From the NCBI GenBank assembly GCA_041874725.1, contig CP097466.1, positions 5,084,001 through 5,148,000 on the forward strand: a DNA stretch of 64,000 bases, in the 5' to 3' direction. The translations under genes were made by a program, and so were the position numbers. Shown here one piece after another: positions 16,928 to 26,174 of the stretch. The DNA comes from Duganella sp. BuS-21. GTDB taxonomy: Bacteria; Pseudomonadota; Gammaproteobacteria; Burkholderiales; Burkholderiaceae_D. The notes below the pieces were generated by a model. That model saw only the letters and a list, made by a program, of their open reading frames with translations, did no database searches and was not told where the DNA came from. Each line of letters begins with the position of its first letter. The stretch's first letter is position 1.

Positions 16928-19286
16928 GTGTTCTTTCTGGTGGATGTGAGGCGAAGCACGGAACGATCAGCCAGACCAGCGCGGTCCCCAGCAGCATGGT
17001 CAAGCCGAAGGCCTGCAACGCCGGCGTGGCGCTCAGGCCGAGCAGGCCGAAGGAAAGTATCGTATTGGCCGCCGACATGCCGACCGCCAGCCACGGCGTG
17101 TGGTCGCGTCGGTCCGGGTGTTCCTGCATGAAGATGCCGTAGTCGACGCCGACGCCCAGCAGCAGCATCAACGCCAGCACATGGAACAGTTGCAGCTGCT
17201 GGCCGCCGTAGCCCAGCAGCGCCAGCGTCGCCAGACTGGCCAGCGCGGTCGGCGCCAGCACGCGCCAGGTGCGGCTGCGATAGCGGCGGAACAGCAGCGC
17301 GAACACCACCAGATAGGCGCCCGCCACCACCCAGCTCATATACGCGCGGTAGCGGCCCAGCACCGAGGAAATCTCGGCCACCTTGTCGACCCACTGCACG
17401 CCGTCCAGACCCTCGGCCGCCATCAGCACCTGCGGCGCCGCAGCGCCGCTCAAGCCGCGCAGCGCGACGATGCTGGCGACCACGCGGCCGCCGGCGTCCT
17501 GGCTTTCGCCCAACCACAGATGGCGCCACGGCTCGCTGGCCGGCGATGCCAGGAACGCATCCAGCGTCAGTGGTGTAGCGGCGGCCAGCAGGCCGTCGCG
17601 GGTAGCCGCGATCCATTGCGCATCCTCGCCTGCCTGCGCGGCCACACCTTGCAGCGGACCGTCTGCGGCCAGCAGCTTTTGCTCGACCAACGCGCGGCGC
17701 GCGGCCTGCGTGCGCGCCGACGGCACCCAGTTGGATACGGCCTGATAGCCGGACAAGCGCTTGGCCGCGATCAGCGAATCGAGCCGCGCCTTGATCTGCT
17801 CCTCGCGCTGCAGCACCATCTCGGCCGAGTCGCCGCGCACCAGGAAGTACTGCACCGGCGTCGGCGCATCCAGCAGCCGGCTCAATTTGATCTGGTCGTC
17901 GATCAGATGCTTGGGCGGATTTTGCAGCAGGCGGATATCGTCGTTGGCGCCCAGGCGGCCGATGCCGTAGCCGGCGGCCAGCACGAACACCACGGCCGCC
18001 ACCAGCGTGGCGCGGTTGAAGCGCAGCAGCGGCCAGCGCTGCAGGGCAGCGCCATACGCGCGCACCAGGCCACCGCTGTTCAAGCTCCGGCCGCCGATCA
18101 GCAGCGGGAACCAGAACACCACCGTCAGCCATGCAAACACCAGTCCCAGCGCCGAGAACACCGCCATCTGGCGCAGGCCGGGGAACGGCGTCAGGCCCAG
18201 GCCCATATAGCCGATCACCGCCGCCAGCAACGTCAGGCTCAGGCCCGGCAGCAGGCGCTTCAGCAGCGCCGGCGAGTCGGTCTTTTCATCGGCGGAGAGG
18301 CGATTGCAGAGGAAGTAGATGCCGTAGTCCTGCGCCACGCCGATCAGGCTAGCGCCGAACACCAGCGTCATGAGATGGACATGCCCGAACAACATCCAGC
18401 ACACCGACAGCGCGCCCAGGAAGCCGATGCCGATCGACAGCAGGATCAGCGAAATCGGTTTAAAGGAATGGAATACGAACCACATCAGCACAATGATGCC
18501 GAGCAGCGAGCCGATGCCGATGGTGGACGCCTCGGCACTGGCCTTGCCGCTGGCGCTGGCCGCGTGCAGGATCACACCGGCCTCGATCAGCTCCACTTTC
18601 GGCGTGGCCTTGCGCGCGGCGTCGCCGGCCTGCCGCAGCAGCGGCAGCACGGTGTCCTGTGCCGTCATCGACAGCGCCGGCACTTTCAGCGTCAACGGCA
18701 GCAGCACGTACTGGCGAGCGCCGTCGGCCACGAACAAATGGCCGTCGCGCGGCCGCACCGGCGTTTCCTGCGCGCGCTCCTGCACCCAGCCGGCGAACAG
18801 GCCGAATGGATCGTCCTGCCAGGCGCCGAGCTTGGGACCGCCGAACGGCGCATACAGCCTGGCCAGCGCGGCGTCCAGCCAGAACTGCGAAGGCTGATCG
18901 CGCAGCTGCGCTTCCTGCTGCGCCGTCAACAGCGTCAAGCGGTGCTGCTGGAACAGCGCCAGCCAATCGCTCTGCGTCTGCTCACCGATCGGCGTCGCGG
19001 CGAAGATATCCTTGCGCACTGCCAGTACGGCGCTGTAGGCGTCGGCGGCGCGGGTGGCGCTCTGCCAGTCGTCTGCGCCCACCAGCACGATCAGCCGCTG
19101 TTGCGCGGCATCGACCATGTGGCTGAACGAGGCTTGCAGCACCGGGTCGCGCTCCTGCACCGGCAGCAGCGCCATGATGTCGGTGTCCGGCGCGATGCGC
19201 TTGACCGCCCATAGGTAGACGTTATGCCCCAGCAGCAGGCAAACGGCCAATAGCCAAAGCAGCGCGAGTTGGCGGGTACGGGTCAA
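16920..19286 (-). CDS. apeM: MMPL/RND-family exporter of the aryl-polyene cluster
   Basis: A 788-residue inner-membrane transporter with a first TM at residues 7-27, a large periplasmic domain, a block of TM helices at about 250-390, a second periplasmic domain and a final TM block from about 620 to 780. GVDYGIFMQEH in the second half is the conserved acidic/GD motif of RND proteins. It is predicted to move the polyene lipid from the inner membrane to the LolA-like carrier. It overlaps its neighbours by 4 and 8 bases. Confidence 0.88.
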   Translation of the reverse strand: MTRTRQLALLWLLAVCLLLGHNVYLWAVKRIAPDTDIMALLPVQERDPVLQASFSHMVDAAQQRLIVLVGADDWQSATRAADAYSAVLAVRKDIFAATPIGEQTQSDWLALFQQHRLTLLTAQQEAQLRDQPSQFWLDAALARLYAPFGGPKLGAWQDDPFGLFAGWVQERAQETPVRPRDGHLFVADGARQYVLLPLTLKVPALSMTAQDTVLPLLRQAGDAARKATPKVELIEAGVILHAASASGKASAEASTIGIGSLLGIIVLMWFVFHSFKPISLILLSIGIGFLGALSVCWMLFGHVHLMTLVFGASLIGVAQDYGIYFLCNRLSADEKTDSPALLKRLLPGLSLTLLAAVIGYMGLGLTPFPGLRQMAVFSALGLVFAWLTVVFWFPLLIGGRSLNSGGLVRAYGAALQRWPLLRFNRATLVAAVVFVLAAGYGIGRLGANDDIRLLQNPPKHLIDDQIKLSRLLDAPTPVQYFLVRGDSAEMVLQREEQIKARLDSLIAAKRLSGYQAVSNWVPSARTQAARRALVEQKLLAADGPLQGVAAQAGEDAQWIAATRDGLLAAATPLTLDAFLASPASEPWRHLWLGESQDAGGRVVASIVALRGLSGAAAPQVLMAAEGLDGVQWVDKVAEISSVLGRYRAYMSWVVAGAYLVVFALLFRRYRSRTWRVLAPTALASLATLALLGYGGQQLQLFHVLALMLLLGVGVDYGIFMQEHPDRRDHTPWLAVGMSAANTILSFGLLGLSATPALQAFGLTMLLGTALVWLIVPCFASHPPERTHD

Positions 19287-19906
19287 AACAGCGCCGCCTC
19301 TTCCTTGCTCATCGCGCCTTCACCGGTCTGGATGGCCGAGAACACGATGGTGGTGCGGTCGCCGCCGGCCTCGTTCATCACGATGGACTTGACGTAGCTG
19401 CCGCCTTCCAGCTTGATGGTGCCGATAGCTTTTTCCAGCGCCGCCTGGCGCGGCTTGAGCGAGACGTTCCAACTGTTGGCATCGACGCTGCCCTCGCCGT
19501 CGAACAGCGTGTCCAGCTGGCCCAGGTCGCCGGCCAGCAGCGAGAACAGCACGTTATTGATGACGCGGACCGTCGGTTCGGTCCTGGCGTCCAGGCGCAT
19601 GGCTACGCGGTCGCCCTGGTAGTTGACGATTTCGTCGCGCGTCAGGCGCAGCGTGCTGGGGAAAGGCTTGAGGGTGCGCCACAACACGCCCTTGCCGGCC
19701 ACCACACAGAAGCGGCCTTCGGAAGCCAGCGGTTTCTTCATGCCCGCCAGATTCTTGGTCTGGTCGAAGCGGCCGCACATGATGGGCGGCTTGGCCAGCA
19801 TGGCCTGGATCTTCGCGGCCGGCACGACGGCTTGCGCCGGCTGTGCCAAGGTCAGGGCAAGAGCGGCCAGCGACAGCGCGGCCGGCGCGTACTTAATCTT
19901 GTTCAT
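19283..19906 (-). CDS. apeL: LolA-like periplasmic lipid carrier, aryl-polyene
   Basis: A 207-residue protein with a signal peptide (MNKIKYAPAALSLAALALTL, cleavage near AQAVV) and a beta-rich domain of the LolA_3 type seen beside MMPL exporters in APE clusters. It should carry the amphipathic pigment lipid across the periplasm. I chose the ATG at 19906, where a GGGA motif precedes it, over an ATG seven codons upstream. Either start overlaps the thioesterase gene. Confidence 0.82.
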   Translation of the reverse strand: MNKIKYAPAALSLAALALTLAQPAQAVVPAAKIQAMLAKPPIMCGRFDQTKNLAGMKKPLASEGRFCVVAGKGVLWRTLKPFPSTLRLTRDEIVNYQGDRVAMRLDARTEPTVRVINNVLFSLLAGDLGQLDTLFDGEGSVDANSWNVSLKPRQAALEKAIGTIKLEGGSYVKSIVMNEAGGDRTTIVFSAIQTGEGAMSKEEAALF

Positions 19907-20330
19907 GTTCGATTCCCAGTTTTTCAAACAGCACGGGTGGCGACACGTAGCACATCTCCTTGGTCGCCATGTCGACGGCGACCATGGTGGTCGTGGCGCG
20001 GTTCAGGCGCTTGCCGGTGTCGGCGTCGGTAATCAGATAATCGATCTTCAAACGGTTTTCCCACTCGACGATGTCGGCGCGCAGCTTGAGCTTCTGGCCG
20101 AAGGTGGCCGAGCCTACATAACGCAGTTGCATGTCGATCACCGGCCAGGCGTAGCCCGACGCCTTCATCTGCGGATAGTTGTAGCCTATCTTGTCGAGCA
20201 AGGCGCAGCGTACTACTTCCAGGTATTTGACGTAGCGCCCGTGCCAGACGATTTCCATCGGGTCCAGGTCGAAGAACTGCACCTGCATCTCGACTTCCGC
20301 GAACCAGCGGCTTTCTTTCGGCTTACGCAT
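19893..20330 (-). CDS. apeK: Acyl-CoA/ACP thioesterase (hotdog), aryl-polyene
   Basis: A 145-residue 4HBT-type hotdog protein. VQFFDLDPMEIVWHGRYVKY at residues 17-36 contains the Asp and the following WHGRYVKY helix typical of YbgC/4-hydroxybenzoyl-CoA thioesterases. It may release the finished polyene or hydrolyse stalled intermediates. It overlaps the ammonia-lyase gene by 8 bases. Confidence 0.85.
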   Translation of the reverse strand: MRKPKESRWFAEVEMQVQFFDLDPMEIVWHGRYVKYLEVVRCALLDKIGYNYPQMKASGYAWPVIDMQLRYVGSATFGQKLKLRADIVEWENRLKIDYLITDADTGKRLNRATTTMVAVDMATKEMCYVSPPVLFEKLGIEHEQD

Positions 20331-21888
20331 ACAGATCCCATGCCTTGTTGCGGATGCGCTGCAGCAGCAGGCGCAGGTCCGGTTCCAGCCGGCGGTCTTC
20401 CTCCACCGGCGCGATGTCGGCGGCCAGCGCTTCCTGCATCGCGGCCAGCGCAGCCTGCGGCTGCAGTTCCGGGCTGACGCGGCCGCGCAGCCAGACGCCC
20501 TGGCGCACGGTGATCAGCAGCGCCGCGACCACCTGTTCGGTCAACTCCAGCACGCGCAGGCAGTCACGCGCGGCGATGGTGCCCATGCTGACCTTGTCCT
20601 GGTTATGGCATTCGGTCGAACGCGAGAACACCGACGCCGGCATGGTCAGCTTGAGCGCTTCCGCCGTCCACGCCGAAGCGCTGATCTGCAACGCCTTCAA
20701 TCCATGATTGATGGGCGCACGCGCGCCGATGGCGCCGGACAGGTTGGCCGGCAGGCCATGGTTGTAGCGGCTGTCGACCAGCAGCGCCATCTGGCGGTCC
20801 AGCAGGTCGGCCAGGTTGGCGACGGCGTTCTTCATGCCGTCCATGGCGAAGGCGATATGACCGCCGTAGAAATGGCCGCCGTGCAGCACGCGCTCGTTGT
20901 CGGCGTCGATCAGCGGATTGTCGTTGGCGCTATTGAGTTCATTCTCGATGCCGCTGCGGAAGAACGGCATGGCGTCGGCCAGCACGCCGATCACGTGCGG
21001 CGCACAGCGGATCGAATAGCGGTCCTGCAGGCGCTTGCCGTTGCGTTCCCAGGTGTCGGTCGGCAGGTCGCTACGCAACCACGCCGCCACCTGCTGCATG
21101 CCGCCGTGCGGCTTGGCCGCGAACAGCACTTCGTCGAAGTGGTGGGCATTGCCGTCCATCGCGTAGGAAGCCATGGCGGTAATGCGGGTGCTCAGGCGAA
21201 CCAGGTAGTCGGCGCGGTCGTAGGCCAGGCAGGCCAGCGCCGTCATCACGGCGGTGCCGTTCATGATGGCCAGGCCTTCCTTCGGGCGCAGGCGCAGCGG
21301 CGTGATGCCGGCGTCTTGCAAGGCCTGCGCGGCCGGCACCTGCACGCCGTCGCGCCACACTTCGCGCTCGCCGCACAGCACCGCCGCCAGGTAGGACAGC
21401 GGCGTCAGGTCGCCGCTGGCGCCGACCGAACCTTCCGACGGAATCAGCGGCAGCAGGCCGGCGTCCAGCAGACGGGTGATCTGCAGCAGCAGTTCGACGC
21501 TGACACCGGAGTAGCCCTTGCTCAGCGACGCCAGGCGCGAAGCCAGGATGGCGCGCGTCTGCGCCGGCGTGAAGTATTCACCAAGGCCGACGCCGTGATA
21601 GGTGTACAGGTGGTGCGGCAGCTCCGCCACCAGCTCCGGCGGCACGGTCACGGTGCAGGAGTCGCCGTAACCGGTGGTGACGCCGTAGATGGTGCCGTCC
21701 TCGCGCAGCAGGCGTTCGAGGAAGTCGGCGCCGCGGGCGATGGCGGCGCGGAATTCCGGATCGTCCGACAGCGCGGCGCCGGCGCGGCCGTGCGCGATGT
21801 CGACGATGTCTTCGATGGTCAGGCGGTTGCGGTCGAAGCGCACCGTGCGTGACGGCTGGTCAAGTTGGGCAATGTCAGCGAGATGCAT
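20323..21888 (-). CDS. Aromatic amino acid ammonia-lyase (HAL/PAL/TAL family)
   Basis: A 521-residue lyase with the Ala157-Ser158-Gly159 triad that cyclises to the MIO cofactor (EGSVGASGDLTPL), catalytic Tyr68 in IYGVTTGYG, and the NSANDNPL and HNQDKVSMGT motifs. In the inner selectivity loop it has His93-Leu94 (ELPHHLYT), the His-Leu pair associated with tyrosine lyases, rather than the Ser-His of histidase. Two extra residues follow in the loop. It probably makes 4-coumarate (or cinnamate) as the aryl starter for ApeH. Start at 21888 overlaps the acyltransferase gene by 14 bases. Confidence 0.88.
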   Translation of the reverse strand: MHLADIAQLDQPSRTVRFDRNRLTIEDIVDIAHGRAGAALSDDPEFRAAIARGADFLERLLREDGTIYGVTTGYGDSCTVTVPPELVAELPHHLYTYHGVGLGEYFTPAQTRAILASRLASLSKGYSGVSVELLLQITRLLDAGLLPLIPSEGSVGASGDLTPLSYLAAVLCGEREVWRDGVQVPAAQALQDAGITPLRLRPKEGLAIMNGTAVMTALACLAYDRADYLVRLSTRITAMASYAMDGNAHHFDEVLFAAKPHGGMQQVAAWLRSDLPTDTWERNGKRLQDRYSIRCAPHVIGVLADAMPFFRSGIENELNSANDNPLIDADNERVLHGGHFYGGHIAFAMDGMKNAVANLADLLDRQMALLVDSRYNHGLPANLSGAIGARAPINHGLKALQISASAWTAEALKLTMPASVFSRSTECHNQDKVSMGTIAARDCLRVLELTEQVVAALLITVRQGVWLRGRVSPELQPQAALAAMQEALAADIAPVEEDRRLEPDLRLLLQRIRNKAWDLYA

Positions 21889-22816
21889 CTGGGCGTTCCA
21901 ATTGGGGTGAGTGCCAAAAATCGTAATAGTTAAACCACTGCAGCGGCGCGCGCAGGCAGTAGTGTTCCAGCCGCTGCGCGTAATCGGCGGCCAGCGCGCT
22001 GAAGGCTTCCTCGCGGCCGACGCGCGGTATGCGCACCGACTCGCGGAAGCGTTCGAAGTACACCGCCGCACGACGGCCCTCGCGGATCGAGAACAGCAGG
22101 TAGACCGGGCATTGCAGCACGCTGGCCAGCACAAACGGCCCGACCGGAAAGGCCGCCGGTGCGCCCATGAAGTCCGCCATGGCGGTGCGCGGATTGTGAG
22201 ATACCGGTACGCGGTCGCCGGCGATGACGACGAACTCGCCGCGCGCCACGCGCTCCGACAGCAGTATCGCGGTGGCGGGCGACATCTCGGTCACCTGCAT
22301 CAGGTTCAGCTGGCTGGCCGGATTGAGCTTGCCCAGCATGTCGTTGAAGGCTTGCGCGTGACGCGTGTGCACCAGCACCGTCAGCTTGATGTCATGGCGC
22401 TGGCGCGACAGCACGCGGCACAGTTCCAGGTTGCCGAGATGGGCGCAGATCAGCAACCCGCCCTTGCCCGCCGCGACGGCGTCGCTGATCATTTTTCCGC
22501 CGTGGAGTTCGACGCTGTCGACGTCATACAGGCCGCCCCACAGCAGCATCTTGTCGAGGATGCTTTCGCCGAAGGCGGCGAAGTGGTGCAGCACGCCGGG
22601 CAGCTTGCGGCCGGTGTGGGCGGTCACTCGGGCCAGGTAGTCCTGCGACGCGCGGCGCGGCAGCGGCTTGGTCATCACGTACCAGCACAGCACCGGATAC
22701 AGCACCACGCGGAACGGCCAGCGGCCACACACGCGGGCGATCCAGAACAGCAGGCGCATGCCGGCCACGAAGCTGATTTCGTTGATCGAGGCCCAGTGCA
22801 GTCCGCGCGCACTCAT
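21875..22816 (-). CDS. apeJ: LpxL/HtrB-like lipid acyltransferase, aryl-polyene
   Basis: A 313-residue membrane-associated acyltransferase. The catalytic motif is CAHLGNLELCR at about residues 119-129, and GDRVPVSHNPR matches the second substrate-binding block of LpxL-like enzymes. It should transfer the polyene or a fatty acyl chain to a lipid or sugar acceptor. In enterobacterial clusters a glycosyltransferase and an acyltransferase are fused in ApeJ; here they are two genes joined by a 4-base overlap, and this is the acyltransferase half. Confidence 0.83.
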   Translation of the reverse strand: MSARGLHWASINEISFVAGMRLLFWIARVCGRWPFRVVLYPVLCWYVMTKPLPRRASQDYLARVTAHTGRKLPGVLHHFAAFGESILDKMLLWGGLYDVDSVELHGGKMISDAVAAGKGGLLICAHLGNLELCRVLSRQRHDIKLTVLVHTRHAQAFNDMLGKLNPASQLNLMQVTEMSPATAILLSERVARGEFVVIAGDRVPVSHNPRTAMADFMGAPAAFPVGPFVLASVLQCPVYLLFSIREGRRAAVYFERFRESVRIPRVGREEAFSALAADYAQRLEHYCLRAPLQWFNYYDFWHSPQLERPDASR

Positions 22817-23562
22817 CGGGTCTGCCACTTTCGCGCCAGCAGTTGCGGAATGCGCGGCAGCATACCGAAGAACAGTTTGGTGTGCATCCACGTAATCATG
22901 ACGTTGTCGCGCCAGACGCGGAAGTGCGAGACGCCGTCCGTCGGGTAGGACACGCGCGTACCGAGATTGATCACCTGCGTACCGTCCCAGAACAGGCGGA
23001 CCATGATGTCGGTGTCGAAGTTCATGCGCCGCCCGATACTGCGGCGTGCCGCCAGCGCGGCGACCGGCGCCACCGGGTACACGCGGAAGCCGCACATCGA
23101 ATCCTTGATGTCGAACGACAGGGTATTGATCCATACCCAGATGTGGGTGGCGTAGCGGCCGTAAAGGCGCGCCTTCGGCACCGATTCGTCGTAGATCGGA
23201 TGGCCGCAAATGATGGCCTGCGGATGCGCGGACGCCAGCGCCAGGAAGGCTGGGACGTCGGCGGTCTGGTGCTGGCCGTCGGCGTCGATTTGCAGCACGT
23301 GACTATAGCCAAACGCCTGTGCGCGGCGGAAGCCGGCCAGCACGGCGGCGCCTTTGCCCTGGTTGTGCGGCAGGCGCACCAGCGTGACCTTGCCGGCATA
23401 CGTGCTTGCCAGGTCGTCCAGCACGGCGGCGCAGGCAGCGGTGCTGCCGTCGTCCACCAGGATCACCGGCACGTTGTGGCGCAGCAGACCATCCACCACC
23501 GCGCCGATGGCGTGTTCGTGGTTGTAGACCGGGACCACGATGCAGGGCTTAAACATCGCCAT
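22813..23562 (-). CDS. apeJ: Family 2 glycosyltransferase, aryl-polyene
   Basis: A 249-residue GT-A glycosyltransferase. The nucleotide-sugar binding core is CIVVPVYNHEHAIG at residues 7-20, followed by LVDDGST and the metal-binding DXD in LQIDADGQHQ. CGFRVYP matches polyprenol-type GT2 enzymes. It is the glycosyltransferase half of ApeJ and likely puts a sugar on the lipid anchor of the pigment. Start may be 23562 (MAMFKP) or 23556 (MFKP). It overlaps the adenylation gene. Confidence 0.83.
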   Translation of the reverse strand: MAMFKPCIVVPVYNHEHAIGAVVDGLLRHNVPVILVDDGSTAACAAVLDDLASTYAGKVTLVRLPHNQGKGAAVLAGFRRAQAFGYSHVLQIDADGQHQTADVPAFLALASAHPQAIICGHPIYDESVPKARLYGRYATHIWVWINTLSFDIKDSMCGFRVYPVAPVAALAARRSIGRRMNFDTDIMVRLFWDGTQVINLGTRVSYPTDGVSHFRVWRDNVMITWMHTKLFFGMLPRIPQLLARKWQTR

Positions 23563-25342
23563 CCTCCAGTTGCACGCGGCCGCTGGCGTGTTGGCCGGCG
23601 TCGGACATGTAGCGGAAATTCAGGCCGCCCTTGGCCGCGTCGTGTACCAGTTCCAGCTGCACCGCTGTCTCCGGCTGGATCACCTGCTGGAACTTGAGCG
23701 CGTTGATACCCTTGAAGCGGGCCGCCAGCGTGAAGTACTGGCGGCCGTAATGCATGGCCCAGTCAACTTGCACCACGCCCGGCAGGATGGGTGCGGCGTC
23801 GAAGTGGCCGTCGAAATACAGCAGGCTGGCCGGCGCCACGATTTCCAGCAGCACGCGCTGCGCATCGCGTTCCAGCTCGCGCACGCGCGGCAAACGCGGG
23901 CGATGGCCGCTTGCCTCGCTGTTGCCGATGCAGCCGCCCTCGCCGCCTTCCAGCAAGGCCTGCAGCGCGGCCAGCGTGACCTTGCCTTGCGCGTTGACCG
24001 GCATCTGCTCGATATAGCGCCAGCGACGCGGCAACGCTACCGCTTCCACCGTCGTTGCCAGCACCGCGCGCAGTCTGGCGTTGAGGGCATGCTTGCCTGC
24101 GCCGTCCAGCAGCGCACGGCCGGACGCCGACGGCACGGCCAGCACCGCCAGGCGCTGACGCTCACCGGCCACAGGCTCGCACAGCACCACGCGCGCCTCG
24201 GCCACCAGCCCGGATGCCATCAGCGCAGCTTCCATGGCGCTCAACGAAATGCGCTTCTCTTCAATTTTCACGATGCGGTCGGCGCGCCCCAGCAGCAGGA
24301 AACGCTGCACGCCGCCGTGCTCCACGCGCGCCGCGCGGTCGGCCAGCGCCAGCCAGTCATCATCCGGCAGGTGCGGCGAACGCACTTCCAGCGTGCCGTC
24401 TTCGGCGCCGATACGCCAATCGACCGTGGGGAAAGGCAGCCATGAATCGTCACCGCAGCGACTGCGCTGGCGCCAGGCGATGCCGCCGGTTTCGGAGCTG
24501 CCGTAGACTTCCACCGGCACTTCGCCCAGCAGGCCGCCAACGGCGATCGCGGTTTCCGGCGCCAGCGGGCCGCCGGACGAAAACACGCCGCGCAGCATGC
24601 GCGCTGCGCCGCTCCAGTCCAACTGGTCCGGCAGGCGCTTCAGGTGTGCCGGGCTGGCGATCAGCAGGCACGGGCCGGCGGCCATGGCCGGCGCCAGTTC
24701 TTCAGGGAAGGCGATACTCAATGCGTGAATGGGGCGCGTACTGCTCAGGGGCCACAGCACCTTGAACAGCAGGCCGTAGATGTGCTGGTGCGAGACCGTC
24801 GCCAGCACGGCTGCTTCGCCGGCGGCGCGGCCGAACAGCCGCTCCAGCGTTGCGACTTCGTTTGCCACCTGCGACAACTTTTTAGGGATGGCCTGTGCCG
24901 CGCCGGTGCTGCCGGAGGTGAACACCACCAGCGCCGGCAAGTCGACCGCCAACGGGCCAACCGGCAGCGCGCCCTGCCCTTGCGCCGGAGCCGGAGCCGA
25001 AGCCGCAGTCCGCTGCAGCGGCGCCAGCGACGCCGGGAACTGGCCGAGGAAACCATCGACGACGGCGCGCAGCGCGGCGCAGGTGGCCTCCAGCGTGTCG
25101 GCGCTCAGCCAGATGGTTTTCCCTGCATGCCAGGCGCCCAGCAAGGCCGCGCCGAACTCGATGCTATCGTCCAGGTACAGCGCAAAGTTGCGCCCCGCAT
25201 GCGCCGCCAGCAGCGCGTGCCAGCCGCGCACCCGCGCCAGGAATTCAGCATTGTCGACCGCCACGCCGGCACACCAGCCGACTAAGCCATCGGCCGGCCG
25301 CGCCACCATGGCGCCATACAAATCCTCGATGCGATCAGACAT
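23549..25342 (-). CDS. apeH: Aryl/acyl-ACP ligase fused to a 3-hydroxyacyl-ACP dehydratase (ApeH-ApeI)
   Basis: A 597-residue two-domain protein. Residues 1 to about 470 are an adenylate-forming enzyme: ATP-binding VFTSGSTGAAQAIPKK, YGSSETGGIAWRQRS, and the C-terminal catalytic lysine in NAQGKVTLAAL. Residues about 485-597 are an ApeI-like hotdog dehydratase with FDGHFDAAPILPGVVQ, the FabA/FabZ-type active-site loop with its histidine. In E. coli-type clusters these are separate genes. The first domain should activate the aryl acid and load it on an ACP. The fusion places starter loading and dehydration on one chain. Confidence 0.87.
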   Translation of the reverse strand: MSDRIEDLYGAMVARPADGLVGWCAGVAVDNAEFLARVRGWHALLAAHAGRNFALYLDDSIEFGAALLGAWHAGKTIWLSADTLEATCAALRAVVDGFLGQFPASLAPLQRTAASAPAPAQGQGALPVGPLAVDLPALVVFTSGSTGAAQAIPKKLSQVANEVATLERLFGRAAGEAAVLATVSHQHIYGLLFKVLWPLSSTRPIHALSIAFPEELAPAMAAGPCLLIASPAHLKRLPDQLDWSGAARMLRGVFSSGGPLAPETAIAVGGLLGEVPVEVYGSSETGGIAWRQRSRCGDDSWLPFPTVDWRIGAEDGTLEVRSPHLPDDDWLALADRAARVEHGGVQRFLLLGRADRIVKIEEKRISLSAMEAALMASGLVAEARVVLCEPVAGERQRLAVLAVPSASGRALLDGAGKHALNARLRAVLATTVEAVALPRRWRYIEQMPVNAQGKVTLAALQALLEGGEGGCIGNSEASGHRPRLPRVRELERDAQRVLLEIVAPASLLYFDGHFDAAPILPGVVQVDWAMHYGRQYFTLAARFKGINALKFQQVIQPETAVQLELVHDAAKGGLNFRYMSDAGQHASGRVQLEDGDV

Positions 25343-25889
25343 GATGCAAACGCTTGAAACGCAAGCGCACCAGATACTCGGCGCCGAACAACAACGCCAT
25401 CAAACCATACGACACCACGCCGGTGTACAACGACCACACCGCCTCAGACGCCCAGATCGCCGTGCCCAACGCGATCGCGCCGTTCATCACGAAGAAGCCG
25501 CACCACACCTGCGTCACCTTGCGCATATAGGCCTGCGCCACCGGCGGAAAGTCGTCGCCGCGCAGACGCGCCATCCGTTCGACCGCCGACACCGGCGTGG
25601 TCAGGCTATAGCCGAAACCAGCCAGCAGCGCGACATTCACCAGCACAGGATATAGCTTCAAGGGCAGCAGCAGATTGCTCCAGATGGCGCACGCCACCAG
25701 CACCAGCGCACCGGCCACCGACCAGCGCGCAACGCCGCTCAGCTTCAGCGCCGGCAGGCGCGTGGCGGCCGCCAGCAAGAGAAGGCCAGCCAGCCAGCGC
25801 GGCTCCACCTGGCCGTGCCCGAACCAGATCGCCAAGGGATACAGCAGCGTAATGGCCGCCGTCAGAACAGTCATCGGCATCGTGCGCAT
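25335..25889 (-). CDS. Aryl-polyene cluster membrane protein (COG4648, ApeG-like)
   Basis: A 184-residue integral membrane protein with about five hydrophobic helices and a basic C terminus (FKRLHHV). It matches the COG4648 membrane protein always found between the ACPs and the ligase in APE clusters, where it is called ApeG. Its function is not established. It overlaps the ligase gene by 8 bases and follows the second ACP by five bases. Confidence 0.78.
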   Translation of the reverse strand: MRTMPMTVLTAAITLLYPLAIWFGHGQVEPRWLAGLLLLAAATRLPALKLSGVARWSVAGALVLVACAIWSNLLLPLKLYPVLVNVALLAGFGYSLTTPVSAVERMARLRGDDFPPVAQAYMRKVTQVWCGFFVMNGAIALGTAIWASEAVWSLYTGVVSYGLMALLFGAEYLVRLRFKRLHHV

Positions 25890-25894
25890 CGTGC

Positions 25895-26164
25895 TTATGC
25901 TGCCTGCTCCGTCATGCCGGCCAACGCCTCGACGACGTCGCCGATGGTGCGGATAGTCTTGAACACTTCCGGCGCCAGGCGCTTGCCGGTCAGCTGCTTG
26001 AGCTTCACCGCCAGGTCGACCGCGTCGATGCTGTCGATATCAAGATCGGTGTACAGGTTCGATTCGGCCGTCAGCGTGGCCTGGTCGAGTTCAAACATCT
26101 CTGCCAGCAGCTCGACCACCCAGGCCTGCAACTGCTGCTTGTTCATTTCATTCAAGTCGATCAT
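25895..26164 (-). CDS. apeF: Acyl carrier protein 2, aryl-polyene
   Basis: An 89-residue carrier protein. Phosphopantetheine attachment Ser45 lies in DLDIDSIDAVDL. The start at 26164 is preceded by GGGGAAG; the longer frame to 26197 runs into the upstream gene's end. One of two tandem ACPs that tether the aryl starter and growing polyene; in studied systems one ACP carries the starter and the other the elongating chain. Confidence 0.9.
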   Translation of the reverse strand: MIDLNEMNKQQLQAWVVELLAEMFELDQATLTAESNLYTDLDIDSIDAVDLAVKLKQLTGKRLAPEVFKTIRTIGDVVEALAGMTEQAA

Positions 26165-26174
26165 GTACTTCCCC

